64,000 bases of DNA from Capsicum annuum (taxonomy: Eukaryota; Streptophyta; Magnoliopsida; Solanales; Solanaceae), in NCBI RefSeq assembly GCF_002878395.1, contig NC_061121.1:136579787-136643786 (forward strand), given 5' to 3'. The translations under genes and the position numbers were made by a program. Of this stretch, positions 1 through 10,770 are shown piece after piece; the first letter of the stretch is position 1, and every line of letters begins with the position of its first letter. Under the pieces are notes generated by a model, which searched no databases, had not been told where the DNA came from, and saw only the letters and a program-made list of their open reading frames with translations.

Positions 1-372
1 GCTTTCATGGAGTTGATGAACCATGTGTTCAAACAGTACTTGGACATGTTAGTTATAGTCTTCATAGATGATATTCTGGTCTTTTTTTGCAATGAGCGTG
101 ATCATACTGACAATCTCAAAATTATGCTTCAGACTCTCAGAGATCATCAGTTGTTCGCCAAATTCAGTAAGTGACAATTTTGGCTAAAGTTAGTAGCATT
201 CCTTGGTCATATCTTTCCAGTGATGGCATTAGGGTTGATGCTCAAAAGGTCAAAGCAGTAAGAAACCAGCCCAGACTTATATCTCTATTAGATATAAGGA
301 GTTTCTTGGGTTTACCTAGCTATTAAAGTTGGTTTGTTGAGGGATTTTCTTCTATTGCATCCCCTATTTCCA
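1..372 (+). pseudogene. Ty3/gypsy reverse transcriptase, C-terminal part (element G1), broken
   Basis: From base 1 the frame reads AFMELMNHVFKQYLDMLVIV and then FIDDILVF, the catalytic F-x-DD box of a Ty3/gypsy reverse transcriptase, at about 58-81. The enzyme copies element RNA into DNA inside the virus-like particle. The N-terminal half lies before the window. The frame hits a TGA at about 172, where relatives keep coding (FAKFSK then stop), and the following thumb region (LVAFLGHIF) is in another frame, so this is a pseudogene. RNase H and integrase follow in the usual Ty3 order. The family call is secure because of the DD box and the order of domains. Confidence 0.85.
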
Positions 373-952
373 GATTGACTCAGAAGAAATTCAAGTTTTA
401 GTGGTCAGATCCTTGTGAGAAGAGTTTTAGGAGTTGAAGACTCGACTTATTTCAGCTCCAGTTTTAGTTCTTCCAGATGGTTCAGATGTGTTTGTAGTAT
501 ATTGTGATGCATCAAGAGTAGGTTTGGGTTATGTCCTCATGCATCATGGTAAGGTAATAGCCTACGCCTCTAGAAAGCTTAAACCCCATGAGAAGAATTA
601 TCCGAATCATGGTCTTGAGATAGCAGCCGTAGTATTTTCCTTAAGGATTTGGAGGCATTATCTATACAGAGTTCATGTAGATATGTTCACAGATCATAAG
701 AGCCTTCAATATGTCTTTTCCCCGAAAGATCTCAATCTTTGCGAGAGGAGGTGGTTAGAGCTATTGAAATATTATGACATAAGTATGTTTGACGATCCGG
801 TCAAGGCCAACGGAGTGGCCAACGCTCTTAGTAGACTGTCTATGGGTAGTATTGCTAATGTTGGGGACAGTAAGAAAAATTTAGCTCAGGAAGTCCATCA
901 GATTGCCAAACTAGGTGTTCTCTTAGTCGATACAGAAGAGGGTGATATGTAA
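373..952 (+). pseudogene. Ty3/gypsy RNase H domain (element G1)
   Basis: The region reads LTQKKFKF, a stop, then WSDPCEKSF, a second stop, and an open stretch of 172 codons from 434. Family landmarks are [31 protein letters not shown] (first Asp), [12 protein letters not shown] (Glu), [13 protein letters not shown] (second Asp) and [11 protein letters not shown]. The last motif is normally ADALSR, so the fourth acidic residue is Asn here. RNase H removes the RNA strand during reverse transcription. Two in-frame stops lie upstream (about 401 and 431), so the polyprotein cannot be made as one chain. Identification is firm; activity is very unlikely. Confidence 0.88.
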
Positions 953-1134
953 TTTCAGAGTGGTTCAGAATCATCAGTAGTTTCTGAGGTAAAAGAAAAG
1001 TAGGATAGACATCCCAGCCTTGTCAAGTTGAAAGAGTCAGTCAAGGACCAGAAAGTAGAGGTTTTCTCCAAAGAAGGAGATGGAGTTTTGCGTCAGGGTT
1101 CTCTTTGCGTGCTAGGTGTAGATAAGTTGAGGTA

Positions 1135-2382
1135 GTGAATTCTTGCAGAAGCGCATGGTGCACGCTACTCTATTCATCTAGGGGCCACTAAGATGTACTA
1201 TAACTTGCGGGAGATCTATTAGTAGAGTGGGATGAAGAGAGATGTCATAGATTTTTTGGCTAAGTCCTCTATATATCAGCAGGTTAAGATTGAGCATCAG
1301 AAGCCTAGTGGGTCTATGCAAGAGTTCACTATTCCTACTTCGAAGTGGGAAGAAGTGAACATGGACTTTGTGATGGGTTTGCCTCGTACTCGTCATCAAC
1401 ATAATTTAGTTTGGGTCATTGTAGATAGGATGACCAAATCAGCTTATTTCCTTCTAGTCCATACCTCTTATTTAGCCAAGGATTATGCCAAACTCTACAT
1501 CAGAGAGTTCGTCAGATTGTACGGTGTTTTGCTATCTATTATCTCAGAAAGAGGTACAGAGTTCACCTCTCATTTTTAGAAAGTGATCCAAAAGGGTCTT
1601 GGTACCTAAGTTCATCTCTGTACAACCTTTCATCATCAGACAGATGGTCAAGTGAAAAGGACCATTCAGACTTTAGAAGATATGCTAAGGGCATGTGCAA
1701 TTGATTTAAAGGGTAGTTGGGATGACCACTTGCCTTTAATAGAGTTTGCATATAACAACAAATATCATTCTAGTATTTGGATGGCTCCATTCAAAGCTAT
1801 CTATGGTAGGAGATGCTAATCTTCAGTCAGTTGGTTTGAAGTTAGTGAGGCCTCAATTATAGGGCCTGACTTAGTATTCGATGCCTTAGAAAAAGTCTAG
1901 TTGAACAGAGAAAGACTCTCGGCTACTTAGAGCCGCCAGAAGTCTTATGCAGATTTGTGCATAAAGGATCTTGAGTTATAGATTGGTGATTATATCTATC
2001 TAAAGATCTCTCCCAGTGAAGCGGTTTGGCAAGAAGGGAAAGCTCAGTCCCCGATATGTTGGTCCCCTTAAAATTCTTAGTTGTTTTAGCAAGGTAGCTT
2101 ATCAGCTTGAGTTGACTTCAGATGTAGCCTCAGTTTATGCAGTCTTCCATGTGTCTTTGCTGAAGAAGTGTATCGGTGACCCAACAGTTGTAGTCCATAT
2201 TCAAAGCATAGATATTCAGAACAGCCTCTATTATGAAGAGATTCCAGTCAAAATCTTAGACTATCAGACTCGCAGACTGAGGCACAAAGAAGTCCCTCTA
2301 GTCAAAGTTCTTAAATCAGTCCATTGAGGGAGATACTTGGGAAGCAGAAGCATATATGCGTACCAAGTGTCCTCACCTCTTC
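1135..2382 (+). pseudogene. Ty3/gypsy integrase with C-terminal tail (element G1), broken
   Basis: This region has the integrase order of gypsy elements: a remnant of the HHCC zinc finger (EAHGARYSIHLGATKMYYNL), the catalytic core ([54 protein letters not shown]) and a GPY-like tail (LSPRYVGPLKILSCF; VFHVSLLKKCIGDP; WEAEAYMRTKCPHLF). In the zinc finger both cysteines of the usual CxxCQ box are gone (SIYQQ). The second catalytic Asp of the DD35E triad is Glu (SERG where relatives have SDRG). Stops occur at about 1220, 1577, 1818, 1899 and elsewhere. The longest open pieces are 1232-1579 and 2016-2327. It inserted the element into the host genome when intact. Confidence 0.9.
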
Positions 2383-2797
2383 TCCGCTAACTCAAACTCA
2401 GCTCAAGGTAATAGTTCTCCTTAAACTTTTTAGTTTCATGTTCAGATTCTAGTTACAAGCTTGGTATTCAGGTCATATTTAGATCCCCGTTATAAACTTG
2501 GTATTAATTTACATTTCATGTTCAGTCAAGCATTCAAAAGTTATTTCAATCAAGTATTCATACATTACACATGCATGTTCAGTAAAGAAGCTCAGTTTAT
2601 CAATAATTTCAGTCATGCTTTTATAAGGAACAACTTAGTCAGATATCCATGCATCAGACATGCATATTCAGTATGAGATTTTAGTAGACCAGTAGTTCCA
2701 GTCATATAGTTATGTTTCATATTTTCACACCCGTTAAGTAAGTTCATTCCATCAGTATTATCAGTCTAGTCAGTCCCATTCGAGGACGAATATTCCC

Positions 2798-2807
2798 AAG
2801 GGGGAGA
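2798..2807 (+). other. Polypurine tract of element G1
   Basis: A purine run, AAGGGGGAGA, lies just before the 3' LTR and after the coding-like motif TTCGAGGACGAATATTCC that precedes the tract in many plant gypsy elements. It primes plus-strand DNA synthesis. Its position next to the LTR start supports the boundary at 2811. Confidence 0.75.
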
Positions 2808-3225
2808 TATTATAATACCCCATATATTTCTAAGCTAGAAAATGAACCGTTGTTCCTACAGATAAAACCTCATATATTGTGATTCATATTTGAGTACATG
2901 ACTTACAATGAGTATCCTAGTGAGAAGATAGCTTATAATATGTTAAGCGTGTTCATAAGAGTCACGAAGAGTAAGGCAAGCTAAGAGGTTTTGAATCCAT
3001 TAAGTTTTAGTATTTGATTTTGCAAAAGTCATCCTTGAACGAGCATAAATTGATGTATATGTGGTATTTTGGCAGATTTAGACCCACCAAATTGTAGAGA
3101 ATCGAATTAGCTTTCTAACAAAACAAATTTTACAAAAATTCGACACCTGAGCAATAGGTTATAGCTTCGCAAAGCAGAGTGCGTCGTCTAACAAAATCGC
3201 CTAAGGCTACTGGAATGGTTATTGC

Positions 3226-3346
3226 ATAAGTTGTGCGACGCACAACCTAACTTATGCCATAAGTTGTGCGATATGCAACATAACTTAGGCGATAAGTTGT
3301 GCGCCGCACAACCTAGCTTACGCGATAAGTTACGCGCCGCATATAT
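3226..3346 (+). repeat. 33-base palindromic tandem array inside the G1 LTR
   Basis: Units beginning ATAAGTTGTGCG start at 3226, 3259 and 3292, and a fourth, ATAAGTTACGCG, at 3325, giving an exact 33-base period. Within each unit ATAAGTTGTGCG is followed by its near reverse complement (CGCACAACCTAACTTAT), so every unit is also an imperfect hairpin. The array ends about 70 bases before the TATA box, where an enhancer would sit. It is far more GC- and CpG-rich than its surroundings. Regulatory function is inference. Confidence 0.85.
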
Positions 3347-3415
3347 TATGGCCCAAGTGACGTAAATACCCTATTTTTCAGTTATTTTAAGGGAGGAATT
3401 GGTATTTCCCAATAC

Positions 3416-3422
3416 TATATAA
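3416..3422 (+). promoter_or_regulatory. Likely TATA box of the G1 LTR promoter
   Basis: TATATAA within CAATACTATATAAGCC, about 600 bases into the LTR and just downstream of the 33-base array. Placement fits the U3/R border of an LTR. No experimental start site is known. Confidence 0.55.
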
Positions 3423-5483
3423 GCCTATAACATGGTATTTAGCCCCAATTCAACAAAAAAATATTCACTTCTCTTAAAATTCTCTCAAGAACAAAACAGG
3501 GTTCTCAATTGGGGATTCAAATTTAAGAAAATTCCACCGCAAATCTTCGTAGAATCATGTACTAAGTATGCATAGTGTTAATTCATGGATTCCTTTCATC
3601 CATGAAGCCGAAGAATCAAGTTTTAAACTATATATTATGATATTCATGCTTGGGTTGATTATGTTCATGTGGTTGTTATTGTATGATTCCCAAGTTGAAA
3701 TCTTTATGTGTTTTTATGAAAATATATTAGCATGGGAGTTAAAAACCATGAATTTTAGTTGTTTAAGATATGTTATTTGATGATTATGACATGCCTTAAT
3801 TCATACAACCTAAGTATTTGATAAAAAGCATAAGAGACAAGAAATTATGTAATAAAACTCAATTGTGACTTATGTGATTGATTCATATTTTATCTTTATA
3901 TTGAAATGACTCCCATGCTATTGATGTGCAATGTAAATGTTCGTTGGAATGCTCATGATGTTAGAGTATGAAATTTTTACATTGAGTATATGCATTCCTG
4001 CAATGTACAAGATTATGATAACCATGTACTTCATGAAATCCCCAACTTATTGTATTATAGATTGTTGATGTTGGTCATGTATTCAAGAATATTATGCCTA
4101 GTCAGTTTCCTTCTATCGAGTCCTCAGGGTTCTTCTACCCAAAAATTTAGTTATGTGCCTAGAGCTAGTGTCATATTTTCATGAGATCCTCAGTCAAGCC
4201 ATAATCAGTAGAATTCAGTCAGTCATGTGACTCAGGAAAACTCAGTAAACTCCGTAATCCTAGTAATCTCAGAAAGCCCCGTAATTTAGTAATCTCAGTA
4301 GTATTCCGTCAATCAACGAAACTCAATGAATTCAGTCCAGTTTAGTGCAGTTAATCATGTTAAGTGTCAATTCAGATGGGAGTAGGATTTAACACTGAGT
4401 GAACCCAAGGATGAGGACACATACTAACAGTTAAGGGTGTAATCCTTAGAAGCAATCCTTTTATTCCAAAATTATGTAGCCAGCATAGGTTGAGACATCA
4501 ACACCTACATATGAGGCTTGATGAGGTGGATAAATACTGTTAAATGAGGGTCCCACCATTCTTTTTGGGGACACTGTCAAATGAGGGTCACCGACAACTT
4601 GTCTTTACCTGTGGTGCGGATACAGATTAGACCCTAACTCAGCTATAATAAGTTATTTGGGGAATGTTGGTTAGATGACTACTTTCCACAGTCTCAATTT
4701 CAGTAAAAGAACTCAGATAGTTCTTCAAATTTCAGGACTATCAGATACAGTTAACTCAGCACAGTACGAAACTCAGTTAGTTCCATCAGAACCTAGACTG
4801 TCAGATATAGTTGCTCAGTATCAGTTATATCAGTTATCAGTAACTTATGTTATCATCAATCTGACTCAGTAGTCAGTACCATCAAGAATTCAGTTATAGG
4901 CACTTATTTATGCATGTATTCTCACTTTTATGTTATACAGTCCGTTAGAGTTGTTCATGCCTTTGAAGCCTTTGCATTTAGCTTACCTCACATGCATAGT
5001 ACATTAAATTATACTAACGCATTTGCTCTATGGTTTTTTATTCTTTACCATAGGTTCAGAAGCACGAGCTCTAGAACATCAGTAGTATTCCAGTTTTAGC
5101 AGTTAGAGCTAGCAGTGAGTCCTCATCCTTCGAGGACATGAGCATTACTTTATTTCTTCATTACATAGTTTATTTTAGTAGTTGGAGTTAGTTAGGGACA
5201 TATCCCATCAACTCCTTATTCAGACAGTTTAGTTTTAGAGGCTTTTCAGACTACAGTATGTTTAGATAGTTTTGTTTCAGTTTATTTTGGTATTGATATA
5301 CCATACTTTCAGATGTTATGTTTTATCAATATTGGAACCTTATGGCCTTTCAGCCTTTATTTCCGCATTTATACAATATATTATGCAGTGTTCAGGTATA
5401 GATATCAGTCATGGGTTAGCTTGTGGTCCTTCGGGGTTATGAGCACCGTGTAGCATTTCGGGTACCAGATTTGGGGTGTTACA

Positions 5484-6768
5484 TATTGTGAGTTTTAGTA
5501 TCCATACCTATGATGGAAATTCATTCTTTGGGAATTACAATCCACTTGATACACCCAAGTTATGCATAAGGGGAGGTCCCAACAAAGTTAAGTGTTCACT
5601 AAAGAAGTGGAGTAATAAATGGAACCGAGATATCCACCCTTGAGTGTTTCCATTTTTGACCAATGTATCACTACTTGTAGATAAAGGAAAGAGTTACCTC
5701 TTGTAAAAACTTTATATGAATTCCATTCATATGATACCCTTCTTTGTTATAGGGTTATGATGGGAGGCCCTTTTCTCAAAGAAGGTTTCATGATTGAGAG
5801 CCCCAGGGAAATTGTGTCATTGCCCCTTTGGAGTGTTATTAATGTAATTGCATCCAAATTTGACACACTTGAGATTTAGTTGTGTATACCACAACTTATG
5901 GATACCAAGCTAAATTATTGTTTGAGAAAGAGTCCAAAGATTTTAAAGGCTTCTTATCACCTTCATAGTGTTAGACAATTTGAAGTATCTTGTGTGACTC
6001 TTAGGAGTAGGATTAACATCATTAGGAGAGGGAAAAAAACTTCTTGGGAGGACTACTTATCTTCTACTGGTTTGTTACGTAGTAGTTTCTCTACCCTCTC
6101 TAATGGCATGTCTCCCTTGATGGAAAACCTCCCCTCGGGAAGTTGTTGGAAAATTAGAGGTCTTATGTGCTTACAAGGTCTCTTTATCTCTTGGTGTATT
6201 CCTACTTGTGAATACATCTTTGATAAGAATAGTTTCCTTAGTAACCTTCTCCATTACCTTCGTGCATATGATGATATTCATAATCTCATCAAATTTACAT
6301 AGTATGTTGGCATAAATTGCCTAAAAGGAAGAATCATGGGGTGCCTAGAAGATTTTACTCCATCCTCTAGTGCATTCTGTGCTAAAAATATTATGGCCGA
6401 TGGCATTCCTTTTGATAATATCACCTTAGAGGAGACTTCCATGTTCAATTACTTTCTATGCTACCCATTTCCATATGATGATGTCCATTCTAGTTTTGGA
6501 CTTGACTTATTTTGATAGAGGAAGTCTCTTGGATGTTCCACTTGATTGAGTAATCATGCTACAAGGATCATTTTTGTCATTGACCCCATGAAACCATTGT
6601 GGATGATGGAACCATTGGTTCCACCATTATTGTTGTGGTCTATAAAGAGATGAAGAAATAATTGTGTTTTATGGCTCCTATGAGGAAGGTATTCTTACCT
6701 TTGAAGATTGTTGATGCCATTATGACATTTGTAGTTTCATTATCTTTTTGTGATTGTCATATACACTC
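5484..6768 (+). pseudogene. Element X fragment, copy A: orphan retroelement ORF
   Basis: Plus-strand coding remnants include 5880-6302 (140 codons; WEDYLSSTGLL, GSCWKIRGLMCLQGLF, HYLRAYDDIHNLIKFT) and, after a stop, CLKGRIMGCLEDFTP and MADGIPFDNITLEETSMFN. The same protein is better kept in copy B (27421-27999). No reverse transcriptase, protease or integrase motif is present. It belongs to the same superfamily as the minus-strand element Y next to it, because the C-terminal parts of the two ORFs align (see copy B). It starts directly after the G1 LTR end, and is cut at 6768, where minus-strand Y sequence begins. Function unknown. Confidence 0.6.
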
Positions 6769-8022
6769 CCAAGGTTGCACTCACTTCACATATAGCCAAA
6801 CATCCTTCAAGACTTTGGAAAGAAAGTCAACATTTAGAGTGCAAAGGATTCGGCAATGAAAATCATAAAGAATTTCCCTTAAGTGAGTTCCATTAACAAC
6901 ATAACCAACCAAATCATAACATGTTGGAACAAGTAAAGGTGGAAGCAAGGAGTCTTTAAGGAGTATATTATCCTTCATATCACAAGAAACCATGCTTAAG
7001 TACCGCACCTCCCCTTTACCTGAATAACCTTCAAAGAAAGATTCAACTAGTCTATCCAAATAAGTGTGACAATAAACAATGAACAAGAGTTGTTTATCAA
7101 GTGGAAACCATAGACTCTTCTTAGAACAACAAATAGGCTTGCCATCCGTAATAGGGAAGCCACACATTTTATGCACATTCAAGACATTCCAATAGACAAT
7201 GTCCTTATAGCATTGTCTACTCTAGGTTAAATGTTATCATGATACAAAGACATGGGAAAAATCATGTAACCACCATACTTTAAATGATCACCAGGATCAA
7301 ATGGGTAGAGTGTCTATGGACACGAGTTTAGGAAGCACTTCTTTCCCATAAGATTACCACTAATGCAATCATTTACACATTTTATACTAGCATGATCACC
7401 AAAAAAGGTAATTAGAGGGTCATTCATATTCATTTGGTAGACTATTTCAACATCACCATTCATTTGAGGTCCTTTAAACTCTTCATAAATATCCCAAGTG
7501 GTGGGATATGTTAACACAATATGGTCCACATTATCTCTACAAGACAATGTACTATCACTTATCTCAATGGCTTCAACACTTGGTGGACATAAATCGCTCT
7601 TACTAGAAGAGTCAATTTTGTTATCATAAGGATCAACTAGGCTTTCCACGCTTTCAAGTTGTACATTACCATCATGAAGTAAAGATACATTAGGCTCACT
7701 TAAAGATAAAATCTCTTTTACACTTAGTTGGATACTAGTCTCATTTACTAGAGTGCAAGAGTTATTTTGATTACCTTGAAGTTCATTTGGAGCATGTCCA
7801 CTCACGAGAGCTTAAGAATTTGGTGGATTGGAAAGGGAACATTTGGGAAAACTTGGATGCTCTATCATGTTATCCAACCTCTTTGAAATAGATTTTTCCA
7901 TTCCTTCCATTCCTTCCATTCTTTCTTCCATTCTTTCCATTCATCCTTCCATTCGGCTAATATAGCATCACATTTTTAATAAGGGACCTAGCCCAACTAG
8001 GCATTCCACCTTCATTTGCCAT
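6769..8022 (-). pseudogene. Orphan ORF of element Y, copy A
   Basis: The likely start is the ATG at 8022 (MANEGGMPSWARSLI), shared with copy B (MSNEGG.. at 34704). A low-complexity stretch of ATGGAA-type repeats follows, then open stretches 7805-7314 (163 codons: MSGHAPNELQGNQNNS.., VKEILSLSEPNVSLLHDGNV, SLVDPYDNKIDSSSKSDLCP, MNMNDPLITFFGDH) and 7182-6781 (133 codons: MCGFPITDGKPICCSK, FIVYCHTYLDRLVESFFEGY, RYLSMVSCDMKDNILLKDSL, LCTLNVDFLSKVLKDVWLYV). Stops and frame changes separate them. I recognise no Pfam-type domain; the position just inside the 5' LTR is where gag would be. Its repeated occurrence in related elements suggests a real retroelement protein, not chance. The C-terminus is missing here. 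Confidence 0.6.
7885..7965 (-). repeat. Degenerate TTCCATTC repeat in the Y ORF
   Basis: Plus-strand TTCCATTCCTTCCATTC-like units repeat about seven times. On the coding (minus) strand they read GGAATGGAA-type units, encoding alternating Glu, Trp, Lys or Arg, Met, Glu residues depending on frame. The same tract is in copy B near 34590-34640, but shorter, so it varies in length between copies. Confidence 0.7.
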
Positions 8023-9290
8023 TTTACCTATCACAAGAAATACTAAAAAAATAAAAAATACAGCAACAAGTTAAGGTTAGAAGAGAAAAAAATCCTCACA
8101 AGATCTTAAGCTCGCACCTTTGAAATGTCACTCAATTGGTGTCACAATTGTTGGTATCTCATTTATACTCCAATGAGATTACTCGGTACCAATTGTGGAA
8201 TGGGGCCGGAATAGATTTTTGTTTGAAATGAATCAAATAAAATATGTACATACTTGAACCATGAAACTACAATGAATTACTAAAGATAAAACCATACTAA
8301 GAAAGCTTAACATGAAGAAATAGATTCAATCAACTAATTCTCAAACTAGAAGATGATTACTATTTGCTAATTAGTATTAGAATAAATAAATGCAACTAAG
8401 GAAACAAAGAAAAGAAACTAAGAATTTGAAATTTAGAGCCTTAGGTCATTTTTGAAGGGTGGTGGTGCGGCAGCCATGTGGTAGCCCTGGATTGGGCGTT
8501 AGAATTGTTGAAATTTTGAAAAAATTCTTGCCTTCAATTTGCATTGATCAATATTCAATTGGAAGAGTTGAATTTTGGTTTCGGAGGGAACAACAAAAAG
8601 AATTGGATTCTTTTTTCAAGTTCAAAAGGCCTTGACTTTCCTTTCACCTTTTTGACAAAAAACCTTTTGAAAGTCTTTGTCCCCCTTTCCTCTTTGGTAA
8701 GTCTTGGGAAGACCCCGTTCTCCCTTTTAATCATTAGTATTATTAAAATGATTTTGGTCCCCTATATTCTTTTGTAATAGTCTTGGAATATGTTTCAAGA
8801 CTAACAATAAGACACTCTCGTTCTTTAATTTCTAAGATCAAACAACCACTTTCTCTTCAACAAGATATAAAGATGGTGAAGAACAACAAGAATACATCCA
8901 TGGAAATTGGAAGTTGTAGGTTCACGTTGGACCCCCAAACATCAAAAACACATGTTCAATTTCAAATCCTCAACAACAAACATCAACAACATATTTTTAA
9001 GCCACTAATCCTCAAAAACAACAACAACACATGTTCAAGAACAACTCAGATTTAACTCAAAATTCAGATCTAGACTCTATTAGTGTTAGTGAAGAAGGAC
9101 CTAACACTAGAAACAACCAAAAAAACACAAAAATCTCATCGATCAAGGCTCAAAGGTTTGGCCAAAGCACCAAAACGGGTCAAATTACTTCTTTTTGGAT
9201 GTTTTGGTTTTCAACATTTTTTTATTTTCACGTTAAAAAGCCAAAGTTTTATTTCATAGGAACGTAATCAATCCTTTCTCTAAAATCAAA

Positions 9291-9940
9291 TGATACAAAC
9301 CACCCAACAATAGACACAAAACCAGCCAAAAACACAATAACAAGATGACAACAACAAGCTATGGATTCAATACAAAAACCAAGAACAAGATAGACAATAA
9401 GAAATAACGATAAATGGATAGATAACTTGACAAACAAATGCACAAATTTAAGAACCAAAATGTGTATCAAACAATAAGATCCAAATATTTTTAGAAGAAA
9501 CACCAAGTTCTTACGATGACCTTAAGGAAATCAAAATTCCTAAGCAACCTCTATTTCTAAACTAGTAACCAACACAAGTTATTCCACACAAGCCACAGGT
9601 GAATCCAAACTTGAAAGACACTCTCAAAGGGTTTATCACTCAAATTATAATCCAAGTTTCTAAAAAATTATCTAAGAGGAGCTATTTAAACTCCTGTACT
9701 ACACTTATTACATAGTAACTGACCAAAAGGCCCTTAATAAGAGGCTACACTCCATAAGAGCTTCTATGCTTCATTCAATGATAAAAATACCCTTAATGGG
9801 GGCCTACTTAGAGTGTAATTATGCCATTCCATACACTTCAACATTTTTACTCTTGGTTAGGCAGCCCCAAGATTGAGTCATTACGTATGTGGCCTCTAAT
9901 GGAGTTGTTGAAACCTATAATTTCCCCTTGACTCGTATCA
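9291..9940 (-). repeat. 5' LTR of element Y, copy A (650 bases, essentially complete)
   Basis: On the minus strand it starts TGATACGAGTCAAGGGG at 9940 and ends TTTGTATCA at 9291, with terminal inverted repeats TGATAC..GTATCA. The 3' LTR in copy B (32654-33302, 649 bases) has the same ends. A TTTAAATAG TATA-like word lies at about 9683-9690. The primer site after the LTR is degenerate here (TTTGATTTTAGAGAAAGG) but clear in copy B. Confidence 0.88.
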
Positions 9941-9945
9941 CATTT
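9941..9945. other. Target-site duplication of Y, right half
   Basis: CATTT directly abuts the Y LTR. The matching left CATTT is at 32649-32653 in copy B. Joining the two flanks gives GTTAGCAAACATTT followed by TATTTTGTAAACTG, which continues the Z sequence as seen in its opposed copy, so the pair is a genuine insertion scar. Confidence 0.82.
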
Positions 9946-10770
9946 TATTTTGTAAACTGTTGAGGGTGCTAAAGTCCATGGGAAAGCAATAAAAAGTTTG
10001 TAATGTCATATACGAAATTGTTGTGTTACTAATCATACTAATGATTTATAATGTTTTAAGACTCGCAAAGTCAAGACATCCCATTTAAGGTTGAGAAATC
10101 CTTGTTCCATGTAAAATCATCCTTTAGGGTTAGTGGATGCTTAACTCCAGTCATATGAAAGCTATTATGGTATTGTTAAAAGCTTTTATTTTGTATGGAT
10201 TGCCACACATATGGTCGAGAATCCACCTTGCATGTTGTAAAGTTAGAACTTTATGGTTTGTTGTGTTGATAGAGCTTTGATTTTTTATGGAGTGCTTCTT
10301 ATATGAATGTGAAACCTTCTATCGTGTTGAAAAGTTTAGAGCTCTATAATTATTCTCTACCTAATATTGCTTGTGGTGTAATTTAGTGCCCTGCTTTTCC
10401 TGTCTATTTTTAGGTGGCACCCCATATGAAATTAAAGTTGTATCAATACCACAAACCATAGAGTTCTAATTTTCTAACATGAAAGGAGGATTCAAAAGCA
10501 TATGAGACACATCATGCAAAATCAAAGAATTATCAATACCATAATAACTTTCTTAAAACTAGGGCTATGCATCCACTTACCTGAAAGGACGGTTTGCCAT
10601 GAAATAAAAATTTCTCAATCTTCAATGGGATGGCTTGACTTTTGTAGTCTTAAAACATAATAAATCTTTAGGATGATCAATAACACAACTATTCCATATA
10701 ATACATACAAAAGATTTTTACAGAATTCCCATGGCCTTTATCACCCACAATAGTCTAAGAAATAAAGTTT
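9946..10770. repeat. Large imperfect inverted repeat (Z-plus tail against Z-minus)
   Basis: Bases 9946-10291 reappear as reverse complement in 10413-10770, around a loop of about 120 bases. Shared blocks include AATGTTTTAAGACT..AAAGTCAAG, ATTATGGTATTG, TTAGAACTTTATGGTTTG and GGAGTGC. The arms are the same leader region of two Z elements arranged tail to tail. Transcription through it would give an RNA hairpin with arms of about 350 bases. It contains no gene. Copy B keeps only about 150 bases of the left arm. Confidence 0.8.

Larger units (their letters stand above)
2811..5483 (+). repeat. 3' LTR of element G1 (about 2.67 kb)
   Basis: The LTR runs from TATAATACCCC (canonical start TGTAATACCCC with one change) to GGGGTGTTACA; the ends form the short inverted repeat typical of these families. 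It carries a 33-base repeat array (3226-3346), a TATA box (3416-3422) and no gene; short open frames inside it have no domain. Bases 4190-4900 are rich in degenerate CAGT and ACTCAG words. The last 0.6 kb recurs at 25906-26513, followed by the same flanking sequence, which marks the duplicated segment. The 5' LTR is outside the window, so LTR age cannot be judged here. Confidence 0.85.
6769..9940 (-). mobile_element. Element Y, copy A: non-autonomous LTR retrotransposon lacking its 3' end
   Basis: Read on the minus strand: 5' LTR (9940-9291), a leader of about 1.27 kb without clear genes (9290-8023), and an orphan ORF (8022-6769) cut off before the polypurine tract and 3' LTR. Copy B supplies the missing 3' end (32654-33427), giving a composite length near 3.9 kb. 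No pol domain fits in the internal region, so it must have moved with enzymes made elsewhere. The element is flanked on the right by CATTT (9941-9945), half of its target-site duplication. Confidence 0.8.

Noticed and set aside
3226..3346. CRISPR-like array
   Set aside because: The repeats are directly adjacent with no unique spacers, in a plant LTR with no cas genes.
7314..7805. 163-codon minus-strand ORF as a stand-alone host gene
   Set aside because: It lies between a Y 5' LTR and the rest of the Y coding region, has a decayed second copy at 33915-34500, and has no intron or host-like context.
8544..9267. Three plus-strand ORFs (77-90 codons)
   Set aside because: They fall in the minus-strand leader of Y, are low-complexity (Asn/Lys/Phe-rich), and their copy B counterparts do not keep the same frames.
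9844..9940. Separate internal 3' fragment of a second Y element next to the LTR
   Set aside because: I first placed the LTR start at 9843. The TGATAC terminus at 9940, the matching 33302 end in copy B, the polypurine tract and the CATTT duplication show that this piece belongs to the LTR itself.
9946..10770. MicroRNA precursor or classical foldback transposon
   Set aside because: Arms of about 350 bases are too long for a typical microRNA gene, and they are explained as two opposed Z elements rather than terminal repeats of a DNA transposon.
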